Of a stretch of DNA of 64,000 nucleotides, positions 1-8,643 are shown in pieces. Numbering within the stretch: position 1 is the stretch's first letter; each line of letters opens with the position of its first letter. This DNA is from Porphyrobacter sp. HT-58-2 (GTDB lineage: Bacteria > Pseudomonadota > Alphaproteobacteria > Sphingomonadales > Sphingomonadaceae): assembly GCF_002952215.1 (NCBI RefSeq), contig NZ_CP022600.1, positions 496,001-560,000 of the forward strand, read 5' to 3'. The notes under the pieces were generated by a model. The model made no database searches, was not told where the DNA came from, and was given only the letters and a program-made list of their open reading frames with translations. The translations under genes and the position numbers were made by a program.

Positions 1-42
1 CAGTTTCTGCGCAACGCCGCCTGACCTGCTGAAGCCTGTTCC

Positions 43-531
43 ATGCCTGCCAGTGACGAACTCTCCCCGGCAAGCGGCGCCGATCAGCATTACCGGGCGC
101 TTGAGCGGCTCTACGCTTCGGCGCCGGTCAACGCCAAGTTCGCCTCGCAGTTGCAGATACCGGGAGAGGGGCGTTCGCGGCTGACCTTCACGGTGACGCC
201 GGAGGATTATCACGCGGCAGGCGCGGCGCACGGCACGATCTACTTCAAGATGCTCGATGATGCGGCCTTCTATGCCGCGAACACTCTGGCAACTGACCGT
301 TTCCTGCTGACCACCAGTTTCAACCTCCACTTCACCAAGCCGGTGCGGACCGGCACTGTCACAGCGGAAGGACGCTGGGTCAGCGGGCGCCGCCGCGTGT
401 TTGTGGCCGAGGCGCGGCTGGTCGACGCTGAGGGTGAGGAAATTGGCCGCGGCACCGGCACCTTCATGCGCAGCCGCATCGCGCTTTCCAGCCTGCCGGG
501 TTACGCTGCGGGCGGGGTTTCGGGGCTGTAG
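43..531 (+). CDS. PaaI-like hotdog-fold thioesterase
   Basis: A 162-residue protein of the size of single hotdog-domain thioesterases, which hydrolyse acyl-CoA thioesters in the cytoplasm. The hotdog core spans about residues 45-150. The segment AAHGTIYFKMLDDAAF (about 61-76) matches the family pattern of an HG pair before the central helix and an acidic residue within it (D72/D73). No signal peptide is visible. The DUF1491 gene follows after 2 bases, so the two are probably co-transcribed. The substrate cannot be told from sequence; PaaI-type phenylacetyl-CoA or medium-chain acyl-CoA activity are both possible. Confidence 0.85.
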   Translation: MPASDELSPASGADQHYRALERLYASAPVNAKFASQLQIPGEGRSRLTFTVTPEDYHAAGAAHGTIYFKMLDDAAFYAANTLATDRFLLTTSFNLHFTKPVRTGTVTAEGRWVSGRRRVFVAEARLVDAEGEEIGRGTGTFMRSRIALSSLPGYAAGGVSGL

Positions 532-533
532 CC

Positions 534-875
534 GTGGAGGGGAGGCTCCCCGCCCACCTCGAAGCGAGCGCGATCATGCGGCTTGCCCAATCGCAAGGCG
601 GCTTTGCGGCGGTGCTGGAAAAGGGCGAACATGACGCCGGGACGATCCTGCTGGTAACCCTGTGTCGCGGGACGGGCGCGGTGCTTTACGAAAGGATGCC
701 GCAGCTCGACGGATCGCGTTCATTTGTTGCTGCAAAGCGGGAAAACAAAGAAAATCCTACGGAATTTTCCGAGTATCTGACCCGCCGCCGCGCGCAGGAC
801 CGCGATTTATGGCTGGTTGAGGTGGATATCGCGGATCCCGAACGCTTCGTCGCAGCTTTGAACGAATATCGTTGA
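534..875 (+). CDS. DUF1491 family protein
   Basis: A 113-residue cytoplasmic protein starting at GTG (534), two bases after the thioesterase stop, which suggests translational coupling. The opening RLPAHLEASAIMRLAQ, the central GTILLVTLCRGTGAVLYERM and the C-terminal DLWLVEVDIADPERFV match the alphaproteobacterial DUF1491 family. The function is unknown. No catalytic motif, membrane segment or signal sequence is visible. Confidence 0.8.
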   Translation: MEGRLPAHLEASAIMRLAQSQGGFAAVLEKGEHDAGTILLVTLCRGTGAVLYERMPQLDGSRSFVAAKRENKENPTEFSEYLTRRRAQDRDLWLVEVDIADPERFVAALNEYR

Positions 876-1067
876 CGTAAACGGCACCGGCGTTAACGGC
901 CCGCGCAATTCCTCGCGCAGGCTGGCAGGGCGGCAATTCGGCCGTATCGATCAGCACGCAGACGGGGAGCGGCCGGCAGGCTTATCCGAACCCCCCTCAT
1001 CCTGAAACGATCTGGACAAGGTTCCCGCCTGCGCCTGTGCGCGCTCACCGCCGAATTTGTAGAGTTC

Positions 1068-1721
1068 ATGAGTCGCAAGACCACCACGATTGTCGCGATT
1101 GCCGCAGTGGCCTTCGCAACCACTTTGTTTCCCGGCGGCGATGATGCTGCCGCACTGGCGCAAGCCGCCACTGGACAGCTCGCCGTTTCCGCTCAGGCCG
1201 AACAGCCTGCCGAGCTCGTTCCCGAAACCCCTCTCGCCTTCGTTTCCGAGGAAGTGGTGCAACCGCTTCCTGCCGAACCCGCTGCCCCGGTGCTGACCGA
1301 GGCGGGATCGCTCACCGAGCTGGTGGGCATGATCGACACCGCCGCCCCGCTCGACAGCGAGTTGCATTGCCTTGCCGGCGCGGTCTATTTTGAGGCGCGC
1401 GGTGAACCGCTTGCCGGACAGCTGGCCGTGGCGCAGGTCATCATCAACCGCGCAGAAGACGCGCGCTTCCCGCGTTCCTATTGCGGCGTTGTCGCCCAGC
1501 CCGGCCAGTTCTCTTTCATGCGCGGCAGCCGGATGCCGCAGGTTCGCACCGGCTCGCCCGCGTGGGAACGCGCCATTGCCGTGGCCCGGATCGCGCATCA
1601 GGGCATGTGGGAATCGGAAGCCGGCGATGCGGTGTTCTTCCACGCCCGCTATGTGAAGCCCGGCTGGAGCCGCACCAAGACGCGTCTCGCCCAGATCGAC
1701 ACGCATATTTTCTATCGCTGA
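1068..1721 (+). CDS. SleB-type cell wall hydrolase
   Basis: A 217-residue protein with an N-terminal hydrophobic signal or anchor segment (about 5-30), a low-complexity Ala/Pro/Glu linker, and a C-terminal Hydrolase_2 (SleB) domain from about residue 100. The domain shows AGAVYFEARGEPLAGQLAVA, the conserved Glu region of this lytic transglycosylase-like fold, and ends in HIFYR. It is likely a periplasmic peptidoglycan hydrolase used in wall remodelling rather than in spores. The ATG at 1068 has only a weak purine stretch (AGAG) before it. The 190 bases upstream hold no gene I can support. Confidence 0.85.
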   Translation: MSRKTTTIVAIAAVAFATTLFPGGDDAAALAQAATGQLAVSAQAEQPAELVPETPLAFVSEEVVQPLPAEPAAPVLTEAGSLTELVGMIDTAAPLDSELHCLAGAVYFEARGEPLAGQLAVAQVIINRAEDARFPRSYCGVVAQPGQFSFMRGSRMPQVRTGSPAWERAIAVARIAHQGMWESEAGDAVFFHARYVKPGWSRTKTRLAQIDTHIFYR

Positions 1722-1740
1722 TCGCTCATCCTCGCCGCGT

Positions 1741-1800
1741 TTCGCCCTTCGGGCGAGCGGCTGCGGGCGGGCGGTCGCCCTTGCGGCGCTGCGCGCCGTC
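1741..1800. repeat. Dispersed GC-rich palindromic repeat, copy A
   Basis: Contains the hairpin TCGCCC-TTC-GGGCGA followed by GCGGGCGGGCGGTCGCCCTT and GCGGC. The second part is shared with intergenic copies near 20250 and 59634. It lies just after the SleB-type gene, between convergent genes, so it may act as a REP-like element or terminator. It does not resemble coding sequence. Confidence 0.5.
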
Positions 1801-1805
1801 CCCCC

Positions 1806-1875
1806 GCCCTCAGTTAGCGAAGCGGTAGGGCGACAAGAATGCCCTCAAGTAGCGAAGCGATAGGGCAACAGTGAC
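1806..1875. repeat. Two tandem 35-bp imperfect repeats
   Basis: Two consecutive units start with GCCCTCA at 1806 and 1841. They agree at 26 of the first 30 positions. Each has GCCCT near the start and AGGGC near the end, so each can fold into a small hairpin. They lie between convergent genes, directly before the 3' end of the exonuclease gene. Confidence 0.6.
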
Positions 1876-1882
1876 TCGAGGA

Positions 1883-2677
1883 TCAGGCTGAAAGCCTGAC
1901 CCAAACAGGCGTATGGTCGCTCGCCTTCTCGCGTCCGCGATAGGCCTTGTCGACGCCGCAGGCCTCCATCCGGTCAGCGCATTCTGGCGAGAGCAGGATG
2001 TGATCGATCCGGAAGCCATGATCGCGCTGCCAGGCCCCCGCCTGATAGTCCCAGTACGTCCACACCCCGCCGCGCGGATTGTGGGTGCGGATCGCGTCGG
2101 TCCAGCCATCGGCGAGAAAGCGCGCATAGGCGGCGCGGCTTTCGGGCTGCATCAGCGCATCGTCCTGCATCGCTTTCACTGACCACACGTCATCATCATG
2201 CGGAATGACGTTGAAATCGCCGAGCACCACTGCGGGAACTTCCTCGGCCCAAATCTGCGCCATGCGCTCGCGCAACTTCGCCATCCACGCCAGCTTGTAG
2301 GTGAATTTCGGCCCCGGATGTGGGTTGCCATTGGGGAGGTAGAGGCAGGCGACGCGCACGCCCGACACGTCGGCTTCGAGGTAACGCGCCTGTTCGTCAT
2401 CGCCCTCATTCGGGCCGGGGATGCCCAGACCCCGCTGCACTTCGGTGAGGGTGTAGCCCGCGCGGGTATCAACGAGGATCGCAACCCCGTTGAAGCTTTT
2501 CTGACCGTGCCAGATCGCGCTGTAGCCGATCGCCTCGAAGTCCGCAGCGGGAAAGCCTTCGTCCTGCGTCTTGATTTCCTGCAGGCAGGCGGCTGCGGGG
2601 CGGGTTTCCTCGAGCCATTCGATGAGGCGCGGGCCGCGCGCCTTGATGCCGTTGATGTTGAAGGTGGCGATTTTCAT
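1883..2677 (-). CDS. xth: Exodeoxyribonuclease III
   Basis: A 264-residue endonuclease/exonuclease/phosphatase-fold protein, the usual XthA length. It cleaves abasic sites and degrades 3' ends in base-excision repair. Visible motifs in order are NINGIKAR (about 7-14), LQEIKTQD with the metal-ligand Glu, GDFNVIPHDDD with the catalytic Asp/Asn, RIDHILLS, and the C-terminal SDHTPVWV carrying the catalytic His. The ATG at 2677 opens the family-typical MKIATFNINGIK. It runs opposite to the SleB-type gene. Confidence 0.95.
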   Translation of the reverse strand: MKIATFNINGIKARGPRLIEWLEETRPAAACLQEIKTQDEGFPAADFEAIGYSAIWHGQKSFNGVAILVDTRAGYTLTEVQRGLGIPGPNEGDDEQARYLEADVSGVRVACLYLPNGNPHPGPKFTYKLAWMAKLRERMAQIWAEEVPAVVLGDFNVIPHDDDVWSVKAMQDDALMQPESRAAYARFLADGWTDAIRTHNPRGGVWTYWDYQAGAWQRDHGFRIDHILLSPECADRMEACGVDKAYRGREKASDHTPVWVRLSA

Positions 2678-2715
2678 GGGCGCCCTGATGCCGCAAAGCG
2701 CAGCGCCCGTCTAAC

Positions 2716-3048
2716 CTAAATCCCGAAGCTGGCCCCGCAACCGCAACCGGCGGCGGCCTGGGGGTTTTCGACCTTGAAAGCCGCGCCGCCCAGCGATTCG
2801 ACGAAATCGACCGTGCTGCCCGCGATCAGATCGAGGCTCATGGGGTCGACCACCAGCTTGACGCCATCCGTCTCCGAGATGGAATCGTCCGCTTCAGGTG
2901 CGTCGGCAAGGTCGAACTTGTACTGAAAGCCCGAACATCCCCCGCCTTCGACCGCAAGTCGCAGGATCGCCGGACGCGATTGCTTGCTGGCGATGAAGGC
3001 CACACGCTTGGCGGCGGACGGGGTGAGGATCAGGGGCTCGGCAGTCAT
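2716..3048 (-). CDS. erpA: ErpA/IscA-type iron-sulfur carrier
   Basis: A 110-residue A-type carrier that inserts Fe-S clusters into apoproteins. It has the three conserved cysteines, one in GGGCSGFQYKF and two in the C-terminal GCGCGASF. There is an N-terminal LTPSAAKRVAFI helix. It lies 38 bases upstream of xth on the same strand and 38 bases downstream of the CBS gene. ErpA and IscA cannot be separated with certainty from sequence alone; the absence of isc/suf neighbours makes ErpA the better name. Confidence 0.85.
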   Translation of the reverse strand: MTAEPLILTPSAAKRVAFIASKQSRPAILRLAVEGGGCSGFQYKFDLADAPEADDSISETDGVKLVVDPMSLDLIAGSTVDFVESLGGAAFKVENPQAAAGCGCGASFGI

Positions 3049-3086
3049 GACAGCAATTTAGGCCTGAATTGCCCTGCTCTCAAGGG

Positions 3087-3518
3087 TCAGACCGCCTGAA
3101 TGTAATTGCGCAGCGCCTCGGCCTCGTGCTGCACCTCGTCCATCTTGTGCTTCACGAGGTCGCCAATCGATATGAAGGCGACCAGCGCGCCGTCCTCGAC
3201 CACCGGAAAGTGGCGGAAGCGGCGGCGGGTCATCATGCCCAAGGCCTCGTCGATGGTGGTGCCGGGTTCGACCGTGATCGCAGGTGAGGTCATGATCTCG
3301 CCCACTGGCAGATCGAGGCATTCGCGCCCCTTGTCGGCAAGGCGGTAGATCACGTCGCGTTCGGACACGATGCCCACCACCCGGCCATCGCGCAGCACTG
3401 GCAGCGCCCCGATGCGTCGGTTCGCGAGCGTCTGCACGACTTGCGAAACCGGGGTCGAAACGTCGCAGGCGATGATGTCCGAAGGGCCGCGCTGTTCGAT
3501 GATTCGGGCGATGTTCAT
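3087..3518 (-). CDS. CBS-domain pair protein
   Basis: A 143-residue soluble protein made almost entirely of two CBS motifs (about 10-65 and 75-130). These form a Bateman module that usually senses adenine nucleotides. Recognisable pieces are VLRDGRVVGIVSERDVIYRL and HFPVVEDGALVAFISIGDLV. I chose the ATG at 3518 over an upstream in-frame start because GAGAGGGAG lies just before it and the family begins this way. A stand-alone CBS protein has no catalytic domain, so its partner is unknown. Confidence 0.85.
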   Translation of the reverse strand: MNIARIIEQRGPSDIIACDVSTPVSQVVQTLANRRIGALPVLRDGRVVGIVSERDVIYRLADKGRECLDLPVGEIMTSPAITVEPGTTIDEALGMMTRRRFRHFPVVEDGALVAFISIGDLVKHKMDEVQHEAEALRNYIQAV

Positions 3519-3666
3519 GACCGACTCCCTCTCTCTGGGATCAGGAAGGTGACACGTTTGCTGCGAAAAGGCGAATCCGCCCGCCGCGCCGGGATTGCAC
3601 CCCTTGAACGCCCCGTTGCAGCTTTCGCGCGTTGCCAAGCGCCCGCGCGCACGGCATGGCGGGGGC

Positions 3667-3978
3667 ATGGCTCGCAAGTCTCCGCTCGATGATCCTGTAA
3701 ACGCCGCCCACGCCTGGGCGCGCTACCGCCAGATCATGAAATGGCTGCTCGCCGCGACGGTGCTGACTGTCGCGATCGCGATGGGTCTGCTGTTTGCCTA
3801 TAACGGCATGATTTCCGTTCATTTCTACATCGCGGTGGCGCTCGGTATCAGCCTGACGATGCTGCTCGGTGGGGGCTTGATGGGGCTGGTGTTCCTCAGC
3901 AACGGCACCGGCCACGACGAATCGGTCGACAATCAGATGCCAAGCCGGGACGAATTCTGGAGCCCGAAAGAGGACTGA
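3667..3978 (+). CDS. Small inner-membrane protein
   Basis: About 103 residues with two hydrophobic helices (about 26-48 and 57-82) joined by a short loop, and a charged C-terminal tail ending in DEFWSPKED. This suggests a small inner-membrane hairpin protein. The start at 3667 (MARKSPLDDP) gives a normal charged N-terminus; an in-frame start at 3595 would add an Arg-rich leader that looks non-coding. It is divergent from the CBS gene. I recognise no family function. Confidence 0.7.
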   Translation: MARKSPLDDPVNAAHAWARYRQIMKWLLAATVLTVAIAMGLLFAYNGMISVHFYIAVALGISLTMLLGGGLMGLVFLSNGTGHDESVDNQMPSRDEFWSPKED

Positions 3979-4022
3979 GGGGGGGTTCGAGCCCTGTCGC
4001 CGCTCGAGGCGAATGGAACTGC

Positions 4023-4433
4023 TTAGGCAGGAAGGAGTCGAAATTCCTCCACCGGAACCCCGCCGATCAGGTGTTCTTGAATGACTCGCTCCAGCACTTC
4101 GGGGCTGCACGAGTGGTACCACACCCCGTCCGGCCACACGACCGCGACCGGGCCTGCCGCGCAAATTTGCAGGCAATCGGCCTTGCTCCGCTGCACCCCG
4201 CCGCCCGGCCCGCGCTTGCTTTCTTCATTGCGCAACGGGCCGACAAGGCCGAGTTCCTTCAGCCGCGACTTGAGAAAGCCCCAGGCCTCCTCCCCCGCCT
4301 CGCGTGAGCAGCATTTCTGCTTTTCGGACAGCGCGCACAGCATGATGTGGCGCGTGATGGCCGTCCCCCGCGCCGGGTCGCCGAAATGCTTGTTGAGCGA
4401 ATGGCGCGCGGATTCGAGTTCCTTGCGGCTCAT
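4023..4433 (-). CDS. Thioredoxin-like 2Fe-2S ferredoxin
   Basis: A 136-residue protein with the Cys arrangement of thioredoxin-like 2Fe-2S ferredoxins: MLCALSEKQKCC early, then ADCLQICAAGPVAVVWPDG and WYHSC. Its ATG at 4433 overlaps the TGA of the restored peptidase frame (4430-4432) in an ATGA arrangement, so it was normally translated by coupling. As sequenced, the frameshift upstream makes one continuous frame of peptidase and ferredoxin. I treat the ferredoxin as a separate gene because ATG 4433 begins its natural N-terminus, MSRKELES. Confidence 0.8.
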   Translation of the reverse strand: MSRKELESARHSLNKHFGDPARGTAITRHIMLCALSEKQKCCSREAGEEAWGFLKSRLKELGLVGPLRNEESKRGPGGGVQRSKADCLQICAAGPVAVVWPDGVWYHSCSPEVLERVIQEHLIGGVPVEEFRLLPA

Positions 4434-6575
4434 TCCGGCTTGTCCCGCTTCAGCCAGCGATCCAGCCACGCAAACACGGTATTGTGCCATTGCAGCGAGT
4501 TCTTCGCGCCGAGTACCCAGTGGTTTTTCATCCGGGAAAACGAGCAATTGCGCCGGGATGTCGCGCTGGCGCAGGATGGTGAAGGCGCCGAGGCCCTGCG
4601 TATAGGGTACGCGGAAGTCCTTTTCTCCCAGCACCACCAGCATCGGGGTCTGCCACTTGTCGACGTGGTTGGCGGGGTTCCACTTCTCGTAGGTTTCGCG
4701 CGCGTCTTCGTAGGAGCCGCCGAAATCCCAGTGCGGGAACCACAATTCTTCCGTGGAATGGGCGAAGGCGCGGTTGTCGAACAAGCCGTTGTGATTGACG
4801 AGGCAGGCGAAGCGGTCAGCCCATTGTCCGGCGATCCAGTTGACCATGTAGCCGCCATAACTCGCCCCCATCGCGCAGGCGCGGCTGCCGTCAATCTGCC
4901 GGTCGAGTGTCAGCGCGGCGTCGAGCCCCTTTTTCAGGTCTTCCAGCGGCTTGCCACCCCAATCACGGTTGATCGCATCGGTGAAGTCCTGCCCGTATCC
5001 GGTGCTGCCGTGGAAATCGATCGAGATCACGGCATAGCCTTGACTGGCGGTGACGCGCGGGTTCCAGCGGGTTGACCAGCTGTCGTTGAAGCTCCCCTGC
5101 GGGCCGCCGTGGATGTAGAGGATTGCCGGGATCGGCCCTTGCTGATCGGCAAGCCGGGTGATCTGGCCCCACACCGTATCGCCATTGGCACCGGCAAAGC
5201 TGAAGCGCCGGGTGACGATATTGGCCATCTGGCCCATCCGACTGGTTGCCACATCGGTCAAGGGGCGCGCCTGTCCTCCGGCGTCCGACAGGAACAGTTC
5301 CGCCGGCGCCCCCAGCGAATCGCGCGTGAACAGCATACCCCCGCCCGGAAGCGGTACGAGATTGGCAATATGCGCCTCGTTCCCGGCCATCAGGTTCAGT
5401 TCGGTCACCTTGCCGCTTGCCGGGTCGATGCTGAAGGCTGGCGTGTCGAGCACCTTCTGCGCGGTGGCGATCAGGCGCTTGCCGTCGGCACTCCATGTCA
5501 GGCTGCCGAAGCTCAGGTCGGTCGCCTGCGTCAGGTTGCGGGCCTTGCCTGTCTTCAGATCGAGCAGTCGCACGGACAGCCGGTCGGCCTCGTAGGTCGG
5601 GCGGTCCATCGCCAGCCATGCAAGATAACGGCCATCGGGTGATGGGGCAGGCATGGTGTCGGTCGCCTGATTGTCTGCCGTCAAAAGGCGCGGCGCGGCG
5701 CCGGAAAGGTCGGAGACATAGAGGTCTAGATTGGTCGAGGTCGGTTCGGCTGCGTTCGAGAGTCGTGCGGTGAAATAGAGCCGTGATCCATCGGGCGCGA
5801 AGGCAATGTCCTCACCTCCGCCAAAGGGAAGGATCGGGGTGTCGGCGGTGATGCCGGTGGCAGGATCGCGGCCGTCGACCGGCACTCCATCGCTCTGCAC
5901 CGCCCCATCCTTGAGCGGAAAGACAAAGACGCGGTTATGCACACCCGGCGTTGCCCAGCGGTCCCAGTGACGCACGAAGCCATCCTTGGCGTCATAGAGC
6001 CGACCAGTGCCGGGGCCGGGCAGGTGCTTGGGGTTCGCGTCGGCGCAGCCAAAGGTCGGGCATTCGCGCGGAATTTCCCCCCATAGTGCGATGGCGCTGC
6101 CATTGGGGGCGAGTTTGAACCCCGCGACATCGGCATGGGGGAACCCCGCGACGAGCTGTGGCTGGCCCACCGTTCCGTCCTTGGCCAGCGTGGTGCGCCA
6201 CACTCTGCTGCGCGGCTCGACACCTTCGCCTTGCGGGTGTTCGCCGCTGAGGAAAAAGAGCTGGTCGTCGCTGCCGAAGGCAAGATCCGACGCCCGGATC
6301 GGCAGGGCAAGCGGGATGGGAGCGGCGCCGGGGTTCCCGAGGTCGATCACATAATGCGTTGGTGAGCGCTTGAGGGTGGCCGGATCGGTGACCGTGACAC
6401 TGAAGACCGCAAGTGTCCCCGCCGCATTGACCGCTGGCGCCCCCAGACGCGGGAGGGTGACGAGATCCTCGGCACTCATCGGCGGCGCGGTGACGCCGGG
6501 GACATCCTGTGCCGCAAGCGGCGTGGCTGAAAGAACGGCGGCGACAACAGCGCCGAAAGCAAGAATGTTTCGCAT
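4430..6575 (-). CDS. S9 family prolyl oligopeptidase-like peptidase, frameshifted
   Basis: A secreted alpha/beta-hydrolase peptidase of acylaminoacyl-peptidase/DPP type. It has a signal peptide (about 1-22), a beta-propeller region of WD40-like strands, and a catalytic domain with the Ser motif GASYGGYM and the Asp region GEKDFRVPYTQG. The family His motif, DENHW, is broken. A run of five A on the coding strand (T run 4525-4529) puts the frame off by one, giving DEKPLGTRRE. Removing one A restores ENHWVLGAKNSLQWHNTVFAW and a stop at 4430, for about 714 residues. It is either a homopolymer sequencing error or a true lesion that removes the catalytic His and fuses the frame to the ferredoxin. 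Confidence 0.85.
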
Positions 6576-6615
6576 GGGAAGCGGGATTAGCCCGCCTTGT
6601 CGTCTTGTGCCAGTC

Positions 6616-7122
6616 TCAGCGCCGCTTGCCGACGATCCGCGCGATTTCCGCCTGCACCAGCTTTTCCACCATCGCGGGCAGGTTGGCTTCCAGCCATTCG
6701 GCCAGCATCGGACGGAGCAACTCGCGGGTCAGGCCTTCGAGCGAGGTTTCCCCCGAACGCACGATCTGCGGGCGGGCAGGCGGTTCGGCCAGCATCGCGA
6801 GCGCAGCGAGGTTTTCCTGCATTGCATCGCGCACCGTTTCGGCGATCAGCGGGGTTTCGCCTGCCGCATCAAGCGGGAGCGCCGATGCTTCCTCGGCTAC
6901 CTCCATATCGGCCAGATCGAGCACTTCTTCTGCATCACGGACCTGATGGGTGCGGGCGATCGGGGCGATCGGCGCGTCTTCGTCATCGGTCACCAGCGTC
7001 CGCCGACGACGGGCTTCCAGCGCTCCGGCGCGGTTGTCGCGTGCGATCACTTTCTTGATCGATTCGAGGATCTCCTCGACCGAAGCTTCCCCACTCTGAC
7101 CAATATTATCCTGGCCCATCAT
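6616..7122 (-). CDS. PopZ-family (DUF2497) protein
   Basis: A 168-residue cytoplasmic protein with the two PopZ hallmarks: an N-terminal helix VEEILESIKKVIARDN (about 15-30) and a C-terminal block ending GLTRELLRPMLAEWLEANLP and EKLVQAEIARI. The middle is acidic and low in complexity. In Caulobacter, PopZ organises the cell pole and anchors the chromosome origin. The spacer here is shorter than many, so equivalent function is inference. It lies 45 bases downstream of tolC, a common alphaproteobacterial arrangement. Confidence 0.8.
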   Translation of the reverse strand: MMGQDNIGQSGEASVEEILESIKKVIARDNRAGALEARRRRTLVTDDEDAPIAPIARTHQVRDAEEVLDLADMEVAEEASALPLDAAGETPLIAETVRDAMQENLAALAMLAEPPARPQIVRSGETSLEGLTRELLRPMLAEWLEANLPAMVEKLVQAEIARIVGKRR

Positions 7123-7167
7123 CCGACCCTTATCACACCCCGGCCCCGTCCCGAATCGGCACAGCCG

Positions 7168-8643
7168 TCATTCGCCGGGCAATAGTTGCGGGCCGATCAT
7201 TGCGTCGGCGGGGGGAATGTCAACGGTTCTGGTCGATTTCGCAGCGGGTTCGGGATCGCGGTCCCAGTCCCACATCTTGCTGCTCACCCGGCTTGCGTTG
7301 ACCGTGGGATCGTACAGCACCCCGTCGATTTCGAGGTTGAGATCGCGCGCTTCGGCCTTGCCCATCAGCGCCAGCAGGTTGAACCCAGCAACGTAGGCGT
7401 TGCGCCGCGCCGTCACGAGCTGGGCGCGGGTCTGCACCAGTTCCTGTTCGGCGTTGAGCACTTCGATGATGGTGCGATTGCCGATCGAATTTTCCGCGCG
7501 CACGCCTTCAAGGCTGAGTTCGGCGGCTTCGACTGCGGCCTGCGCGCTCTTGATGACGGCATTGGCCGCTTGCCAGTTCGACCAGGTCGAACGGGTTTCG
7601 GCGATGATCTGCCGTTCGGAGGCGATGACGTCCTCCAGTGCGGCGCTTTCGCGCGCTCCGGCCTGACGCTGACGGGCGGCAGGCAAGCCGCCCTGGAACA
7701 GGGGAACCGTGACCCGCACCCCGGCATTGGCGGTGACTTCGCGCTGGACGAGGCCGGGGAAGTTGCTGACCAGCGTGCCGAAGAAGTCGCTGTACTGGCC
7801 ATTGACGAACAGGCCGACGGTGGGCAGTCGCCCGGCGCCCGCCACCTTGGTGTCGAAACCGGCAGCCTCGGCGCGCAGCTTGGCAGCTTCAAGGTTGGGG
7901 TTGTTCTCCAGCGCGCTGACAATCGCCTCGTCCACCGTGGCCGGCAGGCCGGGCAGCGGTGGCGGCGGGGCCAGTTCGCCCGGAGCCCGCCCGACAAGAC
8001 GGATATAGGTTTCACGCGCGGCGATCAGGTTGGCCTCGGCCGTTTGCAGATCGCCTTCCGCCACGGCGAGGCGCGAGCGCGACTGGGCGACATCGGTGAT
8101 GGTCAGATCCCCGATCTGGAAGCGGTCGCTGGTGGCTTCGAGATTGGTGCGCAGCACCGCGACATTGTTGCTCGCCAGCGCCACCAGCGCTTCAGTGCGC
8201 AGCACATCCATATAGGCAGCGACGACCTGCGCGAAGATGGTGCTTTCGGTGTTGCGCAGATCGGCCTGCCCGGCCTCGACCCGGTCCTTGGCTGCGGCGA
8301 TGCCGTTGCGCACCGCGCCGCCCGAATAGACCGGCACCAGCAGCGCGGTCGTCACCCCGAGGTTACGCTCCGGCGGGGCAAAGGCGTTGGCCGATTGGCG
8401 GATGAACTCGATATGGGTCGCGGTGACATCGACCGACGGGAGGCCCGGCGCGCGCTGGATCGGCACGCCTTCGTCAGTCGCGCGCTGGTTGGCGCGGGCC
8501 GCTTCGAGCGTGGGGTTGGTGGTGTAGGCCGCCGTCAGCGCCTCGCGCAGATTATCGGCCTGAACGGGCGCGGCTGCCAACGCGGCGAGCGTCAGCAAGC
8601 CTGCCTGTCCGGCCAGCCGCAGCGAGGCAGAGCAGTGCGTCAC
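7168..8643 (-). CDS. tolC: TolC-family outer membrane channel
   Basis: A 491-residue outer membrane efflux protein. It has a signal peptide ending near APVQADN (about residue 30) and two tandem OEP domains (about 35-225 and 240-430), each with long amphipathic coiled-coil helices. The segment ENSIGNRTIIEVLNAEQELV is typical of the second repeat. It provides the outer membrane exit for tripartite efflux or type I secretion. The ATG overlaps the pcm-like stop by 4 bases (8640-8643). No inner-membrane pump is encoded nearby, so its partners lie elsewhere. Confidence 0.92.
   Translation of the reverse strand: MTHCSASLRLAGQAGLLTLAALAAAPVQADNLREALTAAYTTNPTLEAARANQRATDEGVPIQRAPGLPSVDVTATHIEFIRQSANAFAPPERNLGVTTALLVPVYSGGAVRNGIAAAKDRVEAGQADLRNTESTIFAQVVAAYMDVLRTEALVALASNNVAVLRTNLEATSDRFQIGDLTITDVAQSRSRLAVAEGDLQTAEANLIAARETYIRLVGRAPGELAPPPPLPGLPATVDEAIVSALENNPNLEAAKLRAEAAGFDTKVAGAGRLPTVGLFVNGQYSDFFGTLVSNFPGLVQREVTANAGVRVTVPLFQGGLPAARQRQAGARESAALEDVIASERQIIAETRSTWSNWQAANAVIKSAQAAVEAAELSLEGVRAENSIGNRTIIEVLNAEQELVQTRAQLVTARRNAYVAGFNLLALMGKAEARDLNLEIDGVLYDPTVNASRVSSKMWDWDRDPEPAAKSTRTVDIPPADAMIGPQLLPGE

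Noticed and set aside
4023..6575. A single 850-residue peptidase-ferredoxin fusion protein
   Set aside because: The continuous frame arises only from one extra A at the catalytic His motif. The other frame restores family sequence and a natural ATGA junction with the ferredoxin.
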